The notes under the pieces were generated by a model. That model did not search any database. It saw only the letters and a list, made by a program, of their open reading frames with translations, and was not told the origin of the DNA. DNA of 24,381 bases from CAMCXT01 sp046302715 (lineage in GTDB: Bacteria > Bacteroidota > Bacteroidia > M30B66), in contig JBKCHQ010000062.1 in assembly GCA_046302715.1 (NCBI GenBank), positions 1-24,381 of the forward strand, in the 5' to 3' direction. Position numbers and translations under genes: made by a program. Positions 16,155 to 24,174 of this stretch are shown here, piece by piece; positions within the stretch are counted from its first letter, which is position 1; each line of letters begins with the position of its first letter.

Positions 16155-17042
16155 ATGAATCCCAAGCGTAATGCATTAGGACGTGGTTTAGGCGCACTTC
16201 TGGCCAGCCCAGAAACCGATATCACCACCCGAACGGCTGCTAATAATGATGTGCATGCAGTTGGAGGTATCTCAAACCTTCCCGTAAATCAAATCGAAGC
16301 CAATCCGTTTCAGCCAAGATCCTTCTTCGAAGAAGAAGCGCTTAATGAATTAGCTGAGTCTATTCGACATATGGGATTGATACAGCCCGTTACGGTGCGT
16401 AAAATGGGTTACGATAAATACCAGCTTATCAGCGGTGAACGTCGATTTAGAGCATCGCAGTTGGCGGGACTAAAAGAAATTCCGGCGTATATTAGAATCG
16501 CCAACGACCAGGCCATGCTCGAAATGGCATTGGTAGAAAATATTCAGCGCGAAGAACTTGATGCCATTGAAATTGCTTTAGCATATCAACGAATGCTTGA
16601 GGAGTTAAAGCTTACTCAAGAAGAGGTTTCTGAAAAAGTGGCTAAAAAACGCAGCACCGTTACCAATTATCTGCGCCTGCTCAAACTGCCACCCGAAATT
16701 CAACTTGGTCTCAGAGCGCGAAAAATAACCATGGGGCATGCCCGTGCCTTGATCAACCTCGAAGATCCCGCGACTCAAATGGCACTTTACCAGCAAATTG
16801 TATCGCAGGAATTGTCGGTTCGTGATATCGAAACAGCCGTGCGCGAAACCAAAACCGAAAATAAAGGAAAGCCGGCCAGAGTATTTACATCTCCGTTAAT
16901 GAGTCGTGCCATAAATCTTTTAAACCAGCGCCTGTCGGTACCGGTTGATATTAAAAGCCGTAAAAACGGAAAAGGCCAGATAAATATTCCTTTTAAATCG
17001 GAGCAGCAGCTCAACGAAATTCTTCGAATATTACTTCCCTAA
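16155..17042 (+). CDS. parB: ParB/Spo0J CTP-dependent DNA-sliding clamp
   Basis: This 295-residue protein binds parS and spreads along DNA as a CTP-fuelled clamp, stimulating ParA. The N-terminal NALGRGLGALL (6-16) is the ParA-contacting box. NPFQPR (50-55) and GERRFRAS (94-101) form the CTP site with ENIQRE (128-133), and the helix-turn-helix lies around 153-177. The last 45 residues would be the dimerisation domain. An ATG at 16144 is out of frame and closes immediately, so 16155 is the start. The stop overlaps the next ATG (TAATG). I found no parS-like palindrome in this window. Confidence 0.94.
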   Translation: MNPKRNALGRGLGALLASPETDITTRTAANNDVHAVGGISNLPVNQIEANPFQPRSFFEEEALNELAESIRHMGLIQPVTVRKMGYDKYQLISGERRFRASQLAGLKEIPAYIRIANDQAMLEMALVENIQREELDAIEIALAYQRMLEELKLTQEEVSEKVAKKRSTVTNYLRLLKLPPEIQLGLRARKITMGHARALINLEDPATQMALYQQIVSQELSVRDIETAVRETKTENKGKPARVFTSPLMSRAINLLNQRLSVPVDIKSRKNGKGQINIPFKSEQQLNEILRILLP

Positions 17043-17623
17043 TGCATAAATTATTTCGCATTATTTTTTCTGTGTTTTTGATGTTGCTTGCATCAGAAAT
17101 TATGGCTCAAAAAAAGTTGGACACCCCAAACACCTCTGTCGATTCATTAAGAATTTCCAAACGTAAAAAAGTACACAGTCCGCTGAAAGCAGCAGTATTT
17201 TCAGCCATCGTGCCGGGAATGGGACAGATATATAATCGAAAATACTGGAAAGTGCCCGTTTTGGCAGCTGCTGGTGCAGGACTGGTTTACGGATATTCCT
17301 TTAATCAATCAAATTATACCACGTTCAAAAGCGAGTTAATTTATCGCCAGAAAAATCAAGCTATCTACAACCTCGATCTCGAGCGCTATTCTGATTCGGA
17401 TCTTAACGAGCTGCAGGATTTTTATCGCCGTTATCGCGATTTAACTATAATTGGTATGGCCTTGCTTTATGCTGTTAATATTATTGATGCTACAGTTGAT
17501 GGGCATTTATATGATTTCAATGTAAGTGACGATTTAAGTTTGCGTCTGTTTGATGCCCCAACGTTATCTGCACGCAATGGAATGCCCCAACCTTTATCCT
17601 TAAGCCTAACTCTCAACTTTTAA
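17042..17623 (+). CDS. DUF5683 domain membrane protein with signal peptide
   Basis: This 193-residue protein has a signal peptide (1-22, cleavage likely after MA before Q23) and then a basic linker. The hydrophobic block 48-82 contains the family hallmark PGMGQIYNRKYWKVP (58-72), with a second hydrophobic stretch near 134-150. The C-terminal residues look like a short beta-rich tail ending in Phe (SLTLNF). In Bacteroidota DUF5683 genes are commonly found between parB and dapB, as here; the function is unknown to me. It overlaps parB by one base and is one base from dapB. An envelope role is inference from topology. Confidence 0.85.
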   Translation: MHKLFRIIFSVFLMLLASEIMAQKKLDTPNTSVDSLRISKRKKVHSPLKAAVFSAIVPGMGQIYNRKYWKVPVLAAAGAGLVYGYSFNQSNYTTFKSELIYRQKNQAIYNLDLERYSDSDLNELQDFYRRYRDLTIIGMALLYAVNIIDATVDGHLYDFNVSDDLSLRLFDAPTLSARNGMPQPLSLSLTLNF

Positions 17624-17624
17624 A

Positions 17625-18338
17625 ATGCGTGTAGCTTTAATAGGTGTTGGCAAAATGGGACAGCAAATCCATGAACTTCTTAAAAAAGAAGAACATATAT
17701 CTGTGGTTCTTATTGGTAAAGATCGAGCCAATAATTGGCGCCAGGAGCTTTCAGCATGTGATGTGGCTATAGAATTTACACGACCCGATCAGGTGGTGCA
17801 AAATCTGCAAGATTGCTTTGACTTAGGTGTGCCTGTTGTAACCGGCACTACCGGATGGGAAGAATTTAAAGAAGTAATATTTGCGCAGTGTGAAGCGGCT
17901 AAGGGCACTTTGTTCTATGCTTCAAATTTTAGTTTGGGCGTACATTTATTTGATAAACTGGTGCAGTGGTTTTCAGGGGTGATGGGTAAATATCCTGAAT
18001 ATAAGGCCGAATTGGAAGAAATACATCATATTCATAAGAAAGATGCCCCAAGCGGCACAGCAATTCGGATTGCCGAAAGCTTTATTCAGAATCATCCCGT
18101 TTATTCTGCGTGGTCAGCCACAGAGCGGGAGGGAAGTGCTATTCTTCCAATACACGCGCATCGCGTAGGAGAGGTAGTTGGTACACATTCATTACGTTTT
18201 TTTTCACCTTACGACGAAATAAAACTCACGCACAATGCGTTTAACCGCAGCGGTTTTGCTGCAGGTGCCATTGAGGCTGCGAAATTTGTGATCAATAAAA
18301 AAGGAATTTTTACCATGAACGATTTAATTCCCGTTTAG
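17625..18338 (+). CDS. dapB: 4-hydroxy-tetrahydrodipicolinate reductase
   Basis: This 237-residue cytosolic NAD(P)H-dependent enzyme reduces the cyclic DapA product in the diaminopimelate/lysine pathway, which feeds peptidoglycan. GVGKMG (7-12) is the dinucleotide-binding loop, GTTGW (74-78) and YASNFSLGVHLF (98-109) line the active site, and EEIHHIHKKDAPSGTA (131-146) carries catalytic His134/His135, Lys138 and the substrate-binding SGT. RVGEVVGTHSLRF (180-192) is the C-terminal signature. It is slightly shorter than the enterobacterial enzyme (273), normal for Bacteroidota. It lies between DUF5683 and lepB with gaps of 1-2 bp. Confidence 0.95.
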   Translation: MRVALIGVGKMGQQIHELLKKEEHISVVLIGKDRANNWRQELSACDVAIEFTRPDQVVQNLQDCFDLGVPVVTGTTGWEEFKEVIFAQCEAAKGTLFYASNFSLGVHLFDKLVQWFSGVMGKYPEYKAELEEIHHIHKKDAPSGTAIRIAESFIQNHPVYSAWSATEREGSAILPIHAHRVGEVVGTHSLRFFSPYDEIKLTHNAFNRSGFAAGAIEAAKFVINKKGIFTMNDLIPV

Positions 18339-18340
18339 AT

Positions 18341-19993
18341 ATGGAAATGAAATGGATTATTAATGCGCTGATTTTGTTAACCATGCATGCTGGTATGGCC
18401 GGTATGTTCAGAAAAGCAGGTAAAGACGGCTGGGAGGCATTTATTCCCGGATTTAACCTTTGGGTTTGGCTCAAACTGGTCGAACGTCCTTGGTGGTGGA
18501 TATTCCTATTTATTATACCGGGTGTAAACGTAATTATGTTTGTGGTGCTCAGCTTTTTAAGTCTGCGCAATTGTGAGGTTGAAAAGCCGGTAATGTTGGT
18601 TTTAGGAGTTTTGTTGGCGCCCATAATGCTGGTTTATGTGGGTTTTAGTGATGCCTTCCGCTGGATGGGTAACGGATATTGGAAAAGCTATAAGAAATCG
18701 GGTGCCGGCGAATGGCTCGACGCGTTAGTGTTTGCAGTTGTGGCCGCAACTATTATTCGTACCTTCTTCATAGAAGCCTTTACCATTCCTACCCCATCCA
18801 TGGAAAAATCATTATTGGTGGGCGATTATCTATTTGTAAGTAAGGTAAGTTACGGTTCTAAAGTGCCTCAAACACCATTAACGCTACCGTTTACGCATCA
18901 TACTTTGCCCTTTACCGAATCGGTTCCTTCATATACCGATTGGCTGCAGCTGCCGTATTTCCGTTTTCCGGCACTTTCTAAAATTAAGAACAACGATGTA
19001 GTGGTTTTTAATTTTCCGGAGGGCGATACCGTTATCGTACAGCGCCAAAGCGAAAGTTATTACGGCATTGTGCTCGATACTATGCATACTATGGCCGCGG
19101 CGCTTAATAAAGATCCTGAGAAAGATCGCGATGTGTTGATGAGTCTGGCCCGAAAGGCCATTCAAAGCCGATATGATTTAACAGTAAGACCCATTGACAA
19201 ATGCGATAATTATGTAAAGCGTTGTGTGGGAATTCCTGGCGACAAACTTGAGATCAAGATGAGCCAGCTTTATATTAATGGCAAACCTGCTCAAAACCCT
19301 GAATTGTTGCAATTATCGTATCAATTGGCATTGTCGGCACCGTTATCGCAGAAAACGCTTGACAAATTAGATATTACCGACTTTTACGGCGGGCAATCGG
19401 CATATCCCGTGGCCATGTTAAATCGTTTTAATCTCGAAAAATTAAAGGGCGTCAATTCGGTTTCAGCCATCAACCCACTAATTCAACCTGCAAATGAGTA
19501 CGATTATCGTGCGTTCCCGCATATCCCTTCACTTAAATGGAATCGCGATAATTTTGGTCCTTTAACCGTGCCACAAAGAGGGACAACAATATCGATTAAT
19601 GCACAAAATATTCGCATGTATGAGCGCATTATTCGCGACTATGAAGACAATTCGCTTTTAGTGGCGGGCGATAAAATTATCATTAACGGCAAGCCTGCCA
19701 ACAGTTATACCTTTAAACAGGATTACTATTTCCTTATGGGCGATAACCGTCATAACTCGCTCGATTCTCGTTTTTGGGGTTTTGTGCCCCACGATCATGT
19801 GGTGGGTAAGGCCGTCTTTATTTGGCTTTCACGAGCAACCAACCGCGGGTTTCCCGGTATCCGTTTCGAACGCGTATTTACTTTCATAACTAGCGAAGGC
19901 ATTAGTAAATCCTATTTCTTTTGGATAATGATTCCACTGGTGGGAGGTATTTGGCTTTGGAACAATAGGAAGCGCTGGATAACGCGGAGATAA
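18341..19993 (+). CDS. lepB: Signal peptidase I with N-terminal DUF5684-like membrane region
   Basis: This 550-residue membrane serine protease removes signal peptides from exported proteins. Residues 1-105 form three hydrophobic segments (about 5-20, 51-74, 83-101) of DUF5684 type, then a further helix (128-147) precedes the catalytic domain. IPTPSMEKSLLVGDYL (149-164) supplies nucleophile Ser153, YVKRCVGIPGD (291-301) supplies general base Lys293, and FLMGDNRHNSLDSRFWG (464-480) is box E. The Ser-Lys interval is about 140 residues against about 55 in E. coli, and another insert precedes box E. A C-terminal helix (525-541) adds a second anchor. Such enlarged forms are usual in Bacteroidota. 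It ends the parA run. Confidence 0.93.
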   Translation: MEMKWIINALILLTMHAGMAGMFRKAGKDGWEAFIPGFNLWVWLKLVERPWWWIFLFIIPGVNVIMFVVLSFLSLRNCEVEKPVMLVLGVLLAPIMLVYVGFSDAFRWMGNGYWKSYKKSGAGEWLDALVFAVVAATIIRTFFIEAFTIPTPSMEKSLLVGDYLFVSKVSYGSKVPQTPLTLPFTHHTLPFTESVPSYTDWLQLPYFRFPALSKIKNNDVVVFNFPEGDTVIVQRQSESYYGIVLDTMHTMAAALNKDPEKDRDVLMSLARKAIQSRYDLTVRPIDKCDNYVKRCVGIPGDKLEIKMSQLYINGKPAQNPELLQLSYQLALSAPLSQKTLDKLDITDFYGGQSAYPVAMLNRFNLEKLKGVNSVSAINPLIQPANEYDYRAFPHIPSLKWNRDNFGPLTVPQRGTTISINAQNIRMYERIIRDYEDNSLLVAGDKIIINGKPANSYTFKQDYYFLMGDNRHNSLDSRFWGFVPHDHVVGKAVFIWLSRATNRGFPGIRFERVFTFITSEGISKSYFFWIMIPLVGGIWLWNNRKRWITRR

Positions 19994-20058
19994 CATAAAA
20001 ATACATCGTATATTGACTTGAATGAGGTTTCAGATTCCAGTTAAATACGCTAAGAAAA

Positions 20059-21228
20059 ATGCGACATACAAGCTCCCTAGAACAAGATAAAAGGGAGCTC
20101 TTTGTAGATGTATTGCGTGGCTTTGCTTTAGTTGGGGTGCTGTTTGCCAATTTTAATTCGTTCGTTGAGCAGCAAACTCCTGCGCATATTATCGAAGCCC
20201 AATCCACAACATTCGACATTTTTCTTATGCGTTTTAATTCCATTTTTCTCGAATGGAAATTCATGACGTTGTTTTCTATTTTATTTGGATATGGATTTGG
20301 GCTTATTATCGAGCATGTAGCGCGGAAAAATATCCCACCTATTTGGTTTTTTACCAAGCGGCTTTTTTGGCTTTTTATATTTGGTGTGGTTCATTGTCTT
20401 TTCTGGTGGGGTGATGTATTAAATCTATATGCCATGAGTGGAATTTTTCTGCTGCTTTTCAGGAAAATGAATAAATATACCCTTTTATTTTCTTCATTAT
20501 TTTTAATGTTAATTGCTCCTTTATGCATTGATTATTTATTGCGAAATAAGGCAGCAACGTTTACAGATGCGGATATTAATGCCTTGTATTTTTGCTATAA
20601 AACCGGTTCTTTATCAGAGGTAATTTTATTTAATATCGATTTCTATTATCGGATGTTTGTGCAATCCGGTGCAAATTATCACGATGTCGCACAAACGCTG
20701 GGTCGCTTTTTATTGGGATATTTTCTCTTGCGAATTCGTTTTTTTAGCCGATTGGAATTGAAAGAAAATTTTTTCATTAAATCGTTTTGGGTTTTACTTC
20801 CATTGGCGCTGGGCTATTTCTTTTTTAAGTGGATTTTAATTCATGATCAAATTTCTTTAAACCCATATTTACAATCCTTCCTGCTGTCAATTGGTATTTT
20901 GGCCACCACTTTATTTTATGTCAGTATTCTTGTAATAGCAAACCTGCGTTTAAGCACGGCACCTTTATTTAGTGTATTACGTGTATTGGGTAAAATGACG
21001 CTAACTAATTACTTGTTAATTTCCTTATTTCTAATCGTCTTGATGTATGGTTTTGCTCTGAATAAAATAGGCGATATGCGAGTTTCGCATATTTGGATGT
21101 ATGCCATTGGATTTCTGATGGCGGAAATTATATTGTCCATTTTGTGTGATAAATATTTGCGGAATGGCCCAGCCGAATGGATATGGCGACAACTTACCTA
21201 TGGCAAAAGATTGCCATTCTTCAAGTGA
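20059..21228 (+). CDS. DUF418 family membrane protein
   Basis: This 389-residue polytopic protein has about ten hydrophobic segments. The N-terminal FVDVLRGFALVGVLFANF (15-32), FSILFGYGFGL (72-82) and HCLFWWGDVLNLYAMSGI (112-129) match the YeiB/DUF418 pattern. The C-terminal DUF418 part is present: GKMTLTNYLLISLF followed by a final NGPAEWIWRQLTYGKRLP. The family is thought to be acyltransferase-related or transport-related, but no substrate is established. The gene stands alone, 65 bp after lepB, with no close downstream partner. I saw no convincing -7 element in the gap. Confidence 0.88.
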   Translation: MRHTSSLEQDKRELFVDVLRGFALVGVLFANFNSFVEQQTPAHIIEAQSTTFDIFLMRFNSIFLEWKFMTLFSILFGYGFGLIIEHVARKNIPPIWFFTKRLFWLFIFGVVHCLFWWGDVLNLYAMSGIFLLLFRKMNKYTLLFSSLFLMLIAPLCIDYLLRNKAATFTDADINALYFCYKTGSLSEVILFNIDFYYRMFVQSGANYHDVAQTLGRFLLGYFLLRIRFFSRLELKENFFIKSFWVLLPLALGYFFFKWILIHDQISLNPYLQSFLLSIGILATTLFYVSILVIANLRLSTAPLFSVLRVLGKMTLTNYLLISLFLIVLMYGFALNKIGDMRVSHIWMYAIGFLMAEIILSILCDKYLRNGPAEWIWRQLTYGKRLPFFK

Positions 21229-21339
21229 TGCAATGTTGTATCTACCATATTTAATTTCATTTACCTACAAATTTATTTTTAACTAAAATTTTGCTTGCAA
21301 AATAATTATTTGAATACCTGTTACGTTATACACTTCGCA

Positions 21340-21363
21340 TTCCGCTATTCCGATCTTCCGCTT
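21340..21363. repeat. Three imperfect 8 bp tandem repeats (TTCCGnnn)
   Basis: TTCCGCTA, TTCCGATC and TTCCGCTT follow each other without gaps. They lie in the gap between the DUF418 gene and the small exported protein gene, about 155 bp before its ATG. They may be a protein-binding array or chance. Confidence 0.45.
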
Positions 21364-21477
21364 TATTGATGTTCTAATAATACCCCACAAAATAAGCGAA
21401 TTATGTATTATTGATTGTAAAATTTAGAATCAAATACTTTGCTTAAAAAAGCACCGTTAATGCAATTATATTTTGAA

Positions 21478-21504
21478 TTATAAACTATAATTTTTTTATA
21501 AACT
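21478..21504. repeat. Direct repeat TTATAAACT, two copies 18 bp apart
   Basis: Exact copies lie at 21478-21486 and 21496-21504, the second ending 14 bp before the ATG at 21519. The sequence is very AT-rich, so chance is a real alternative to an operator or promoter element. Confidence 0.35.
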
Positions 21505-21518
21505 TTAATAAAAATACG

Positions 21519-21938
21519 ATGAAAAAAATTATTTTATTAATGTCGCTTTGTGTGTTGCGTACTTTTTTAATGGCTCAGGATGATAACATTCCACAACCTG
21601 TTTCGGATAATAGTTTTCATATGGGCGAAATAGACAATGCCTTATTTAATTCATTAAAACCTGAAGAACAGGAGGTGTACCTTCAATTATTAGACTCTTT
21701 GAGTTTAACCCCAGCGACCATTTGTTGGATCGAATCGGATTTTTTGCATTCAACAATAGATAAAAGACTAGTAGGTTGTCGTGTAGTTGCGGTTGGAATG
21801 AATACCAAAACGCATAAATTCAGCAGTTTAGATTGGTTAATAAATGATGGAGGAACCTTACCCTATCCACAATGTATGGTCATTTTACGCAGAGTACGCA
21901 GCGATGAAACAAGAATTACGTTGCAGGTGTATTATTAA
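21519..21938 (+). CDS. Small exported protein of unknown function
   Basis: I recognise no family. The 139-residue protein begins with a clear signal peptide (MKKIILLMSLCVLRTFLMAQ; cleavage near residue 19 or 20). The mature part starts acidic and proline-containing (21-50), has a predicted helix around 48-62 (EEQEVYLQLLDSL), and then a mixed sheet-like region with Cys69, Cys87 and Cys119. It ends in a strand (RITLQVYY). There is no lipobox and no membrane segment after the signal, so it should be periplasmic or secreted. It stands alone: 290 bp from the gene before and 87 bp from the gene after. The signal peptide and normal codon pattern support a real gene. Confidence 0.7.
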   Translation: MKKIILLMSLCVLRTFLMAQDDNIPQPVSDNSFHMGEIDNALFNSLKPEEQEVYLQLLDSLSLTPATICWIESDFLHSTIDKRLVGCRVVAVGMNTKTHKFSSLDWLINDGGTLPYPQCMVILRRVRSDETRITLQVYY

Positions 21939-22025
21939 TAAAAGAAATAAATAGTTAAAAATTACGTTGGTATTCTCGAAGTATTTTTCGTTTATTGTAG
22001 GGTACAAAATCTTAACCCAATAAAG

Positions 22026-23033
22026 ATGGAACCTATCAAATTAATTCGTTCGTTTACTATATTATTAGCATTGGCCTCGGTTGCTTTTTCGTGTAAGAAG
22101 GAAGGTTGCACCGATCCTCTCGCCACCAATTATAATGCTGATGCCAAAAAAGACGACGGTTCATGTATCTATCCCGAGCCACGCCTTGTTTTTGTGTTTG
22201 AGTTTGATTCCACGCAAGCCCGTTTGAATAATTTTGGACTGCCTGCCGGATTGCCTTTTGGTCATGCGGGGCAAAATCCCAAAATGAACAAAATGAGTGC
22301 TCATTATCTCGAATTAGCACCCAGTGCATTTACAGCACTTGGTAGCGGAGCTGTTGTATTTCACGCTGCCGAGACAACAGCAGGGGGTGAAACGGCCATC
22401 GATTTTTCTGCAGCTAACGCGGTAGGCAACAATGAAGAGTTTTATTCTATACCGCTTAAAGATGTTGCCGCGGGTGAGTATGAATATTTAAGGGTTTCCT
22501 TGGCCTACCAAAATTACGACATCAAATTTCATCTTGATTCGGTATATAATGTTCCCGGTGTAGGCAATGTGTCTATTGTTCAGGACTTTAATGCTACGGT
22601 AGCTAGTTTTGTAGGATACAATACCTATATCACAAATTATTTTATTAAAAATCAAAATATAACGGTAAACGCCAACAAAAAGCAGGGCTACTGGGGCTTC
22701 GAAACAAGCGGTAATATTGTAGCACTGGGCAATTATCCCTTCTCTTACTACGATACCGGATCTGCTCCAGAGGGCTCAACAACAGTAGTAAATCCCTTAA
22801 GTGCCACTTCGCCAATTCCGGCCGGTTCTTGTGTTGTTACAGGTGCATTTAACGGCGGTAAGCTTAAAATTACCGGCAACGAAACCAAAGATATTATCGT
22901 GCGTGTCTCATTGTCCACCAACAAGAGCTTTGAATGGATTGACGGCAATGGCAATAATAAGTTCGAACCTACTAAAGGCGAACAAATTGTGGACATGGGA
23001 TTACGGGGAGTAATACCGTATGTGCAGCAGTAG
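22026..23033 (+). CDS. MbnP-like periplasmic or surface lipoprotein
   Basis: This 335-residue protein has a lipoprotein signal with Cys23 (VAFSC) as the modified residue. Directly after it, residues 28-47 form a short Cys-bounded motif (CTDPLATNYN followed by DDGSC), a small repeat seen in many exported Bacteroidota proteins. The rest resembles the MbnP family: FEFDSTQARLNNFG (58-71), HAGQNPKMNKMSAHYLELAP (80-99), a segment from FYSIPLKDVAAGEYEY (139-154) to RVSLAYQNYD (156-165), and GYWGFE (221-226). WIDGNGNNKFEPTKGE (304-319) looks like a metal-binding loop. MbnP proteins are usually paired with the dihaem enzyme MbnH and linked to copper handling, but no MbnH gene is in the window. Metal binding is inference. 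Confidence 0.78.
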   Translation: MEPIKLIRSFTILLALASVAFSCKKEGCTDPLATNYNADAKKDDGSCIYPEPRLVFVFEFDSTQARLNNFGLPAGLPFGHAGQNPKMNKMSAHYLELAPSAFTALGSGAVVFHAAETTAGGETAIDFSAANAVGNNEEFYSIPLKDVAAGEYEYLRVSLAYQNYDIKFHLDSVYNVPGVGNVSIVQDFNATVASFVGYNTYITNYFIKNQNITVNANKKQGYWGFETSGNIVALGNYPFSYYDTGSAPEGSTTVVNPLSATSPIPAGSCVVTGAFNGGKLKITGNETKDIIVRVSLSTNKSFEWIDGNGNNKFEPTKGEQIVDMGLRGVIPYVQQ

Positions 23034-23145
23034 GATGCTGAATTGATTTTTAATTTTAGTTGATAATTAATTTAAATCATGCATCTAAAGTTAAATATTC
23101 ATAGCTAGAAGCAAAAAATGATTCTGATATTAATTTAAAAATGAG

Positions 23146-24093
23146 ATGTTGAAAATTAAAGCCAATTATTGGTTATTGTTATTCGGGTGTATTGTCTCTG
23201 TATTTGATTTATTCGCCCAAGTTGTGCCCCTTATGGAAACAACTAATTTAATTCAAAAAGGCCAAATATCAGTTGCCGAAATTAAAATGAAGCAAAAAGA
23301 TGCTTTTGATACAGCCTACATTTATTACGAGATGGAAGCATTTTTCTTGCCTGAAGATAAAAATAATCTCGATTTAATAAACGGGATATTTACATCCTAT
23401 TGGGACGATAATATGAATCAAATTTATTCAGATGGAAAAAAACAAATTTACGCGCAAGGTCCCTATAAAGACGGATTAAAAAATGGCAATTGGGTATATT
23501 ATTATTGCAATGGTAAAATCATGTGTTATGGTCGATATAAAAATGGATTAAAGGATGGGTATTGGATTAATTATGATCATTGTAATCGAAATAATTTAAA
23601 TTCTCATTTAAATGACCTTTATTATAATTGTGTATTTTACGGTCTTTGTGATTATACATTTGAATGTGAAATTTTTAGTTTCAAAGATGGGGTGTTAAAT
23701 GATACTGTAAAGGTAGGGACGTTTGATGCTAATGGAATATTTTCGCTTTTGTTTTACAGACTCGAGAGTAGTGGTGAATTTTATTATTCCGAAGGTCATA
23801 AGATGCTAGAGGGTTCAGCGAAATTGGGCGAGATAACTACCTATTATAGAAATGGCAAAATTTGTGATAAGGTTAAATATGCAAAAACCAATTTGAATGT
23901 CGAACCTATTTATGTTCGTTCAGGCCCCTACATACGTTACAATCCAAACGGGACGATAAGCGCAAAGGGAGTGTTTAGGAATGATGAAGGCATTGGTATC
24001 TGGATTTATAATGATGAAAACGGTAAGCTGAACGAACGTGGAGAATGGCAATCTGATGACGGTAAATGGGGCATGGAATGTAATTGTCAATAA
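23146..24093 (+). CDS. Exported MORN-repeat (YwqK-like) protein, cysteine-rich
   Basis: This 315-residue protein has a signal peptide (about 1-25, ending FAQ). MORN_2-type repeats of the form G-x-Y-x-x-G-x-x-x-G-x-W are seen at 105-126, 128-142, 260-280 and 282-300. Between the two pairs lies a non-repeat segment (145-235). The mature part has nine cysteines (121, 127, 146, 162, 168, 174, 240, 312, 314), five of them between 127 and 174 and two at the very end (CNC). Such proteins are common in Bacteroidota, are often labelled YwqK-type antitoxin after a Bacillus protein, and have no proven role here; no toxin partner is visible. It stands alone between AT-rich gaps. Confidence 0.82.
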   Translation: MLKIKANYWLLLFGCIVSVFDLFAQVVPLMETTNLIQKGQISVAEIKMKQKDAFDTAYIYYEMEAFFLPEDKNNLDLINGIFTSYWDDNMNQIYSDGKKQIYAQGPYKDGLKNGNWVYYYCNGKIMCYGRYKNGLKDGYWINYDHCNRNNLNSHLNDLYYNCVFYGLCDYTFECEIFSFKDGVLNDTVKVGTFDANGIFSLLFYRLESSGEFYYSEGHKMLEGSAKLGEITTYYRNGKICDKVKYAKTNLNVEPIYVRSGPYIRYNPNGTISAKGVFRNDEGIGIWIYNDENGKLNERGEWQSDDGKWGMECNCQ

Positions 24094-24174
24094 TTAAATT
24101 ATAAAGCAATTGAACGTGGTTTTTTATATTTCAATATTTGAATTAATTTTTACAAACTTTGTTCGCCTTTAGTT

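Larger units (their letters stand above)
21229..21518. other. 290 bp AT-rich gap with short repeats, no gene seen
   Basis: No credible coding frame or RNA gene is visible. It holds a 7 bp inverted repeat ATTTTGC/GCAAAAT with a two-base spacer (21288-21303). It also has a three-copy 8 bp tandem repeat (21340-21363), a near-consensus -7 element TACTTTG with one spacer base missing (21435-21441), and the direct repeat TTATAAACT just before the next gene. It probably contains the end of the DUF418 transcript and the promoter of the 139-residue exported protein. Confidence 0.5.

Noticed and set aside
23034..23145. Regulatory or RNA element in the gap before the MORN gene
   Set aside because: The sequence is AT-rich with no exact TAnnTTTG, stable hairpin or conserved motif that I can support.
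23146..24093. Toxin-antitoxin system based on the YwqK-like MORN protein
   Set aside because: The protein has a signal peptide and no neighbouring small toxin-like gene; the antitoxin label comes only from a distant Bacillus name.
24130..24142. TTCAA/TTGAA inverted repeat before the RCC1 gene as a terminator
   Set aside because: The stem is 5 bp, AT-rich and has a three-base loop; such sequences are expected by chance in AT-rich gaps.
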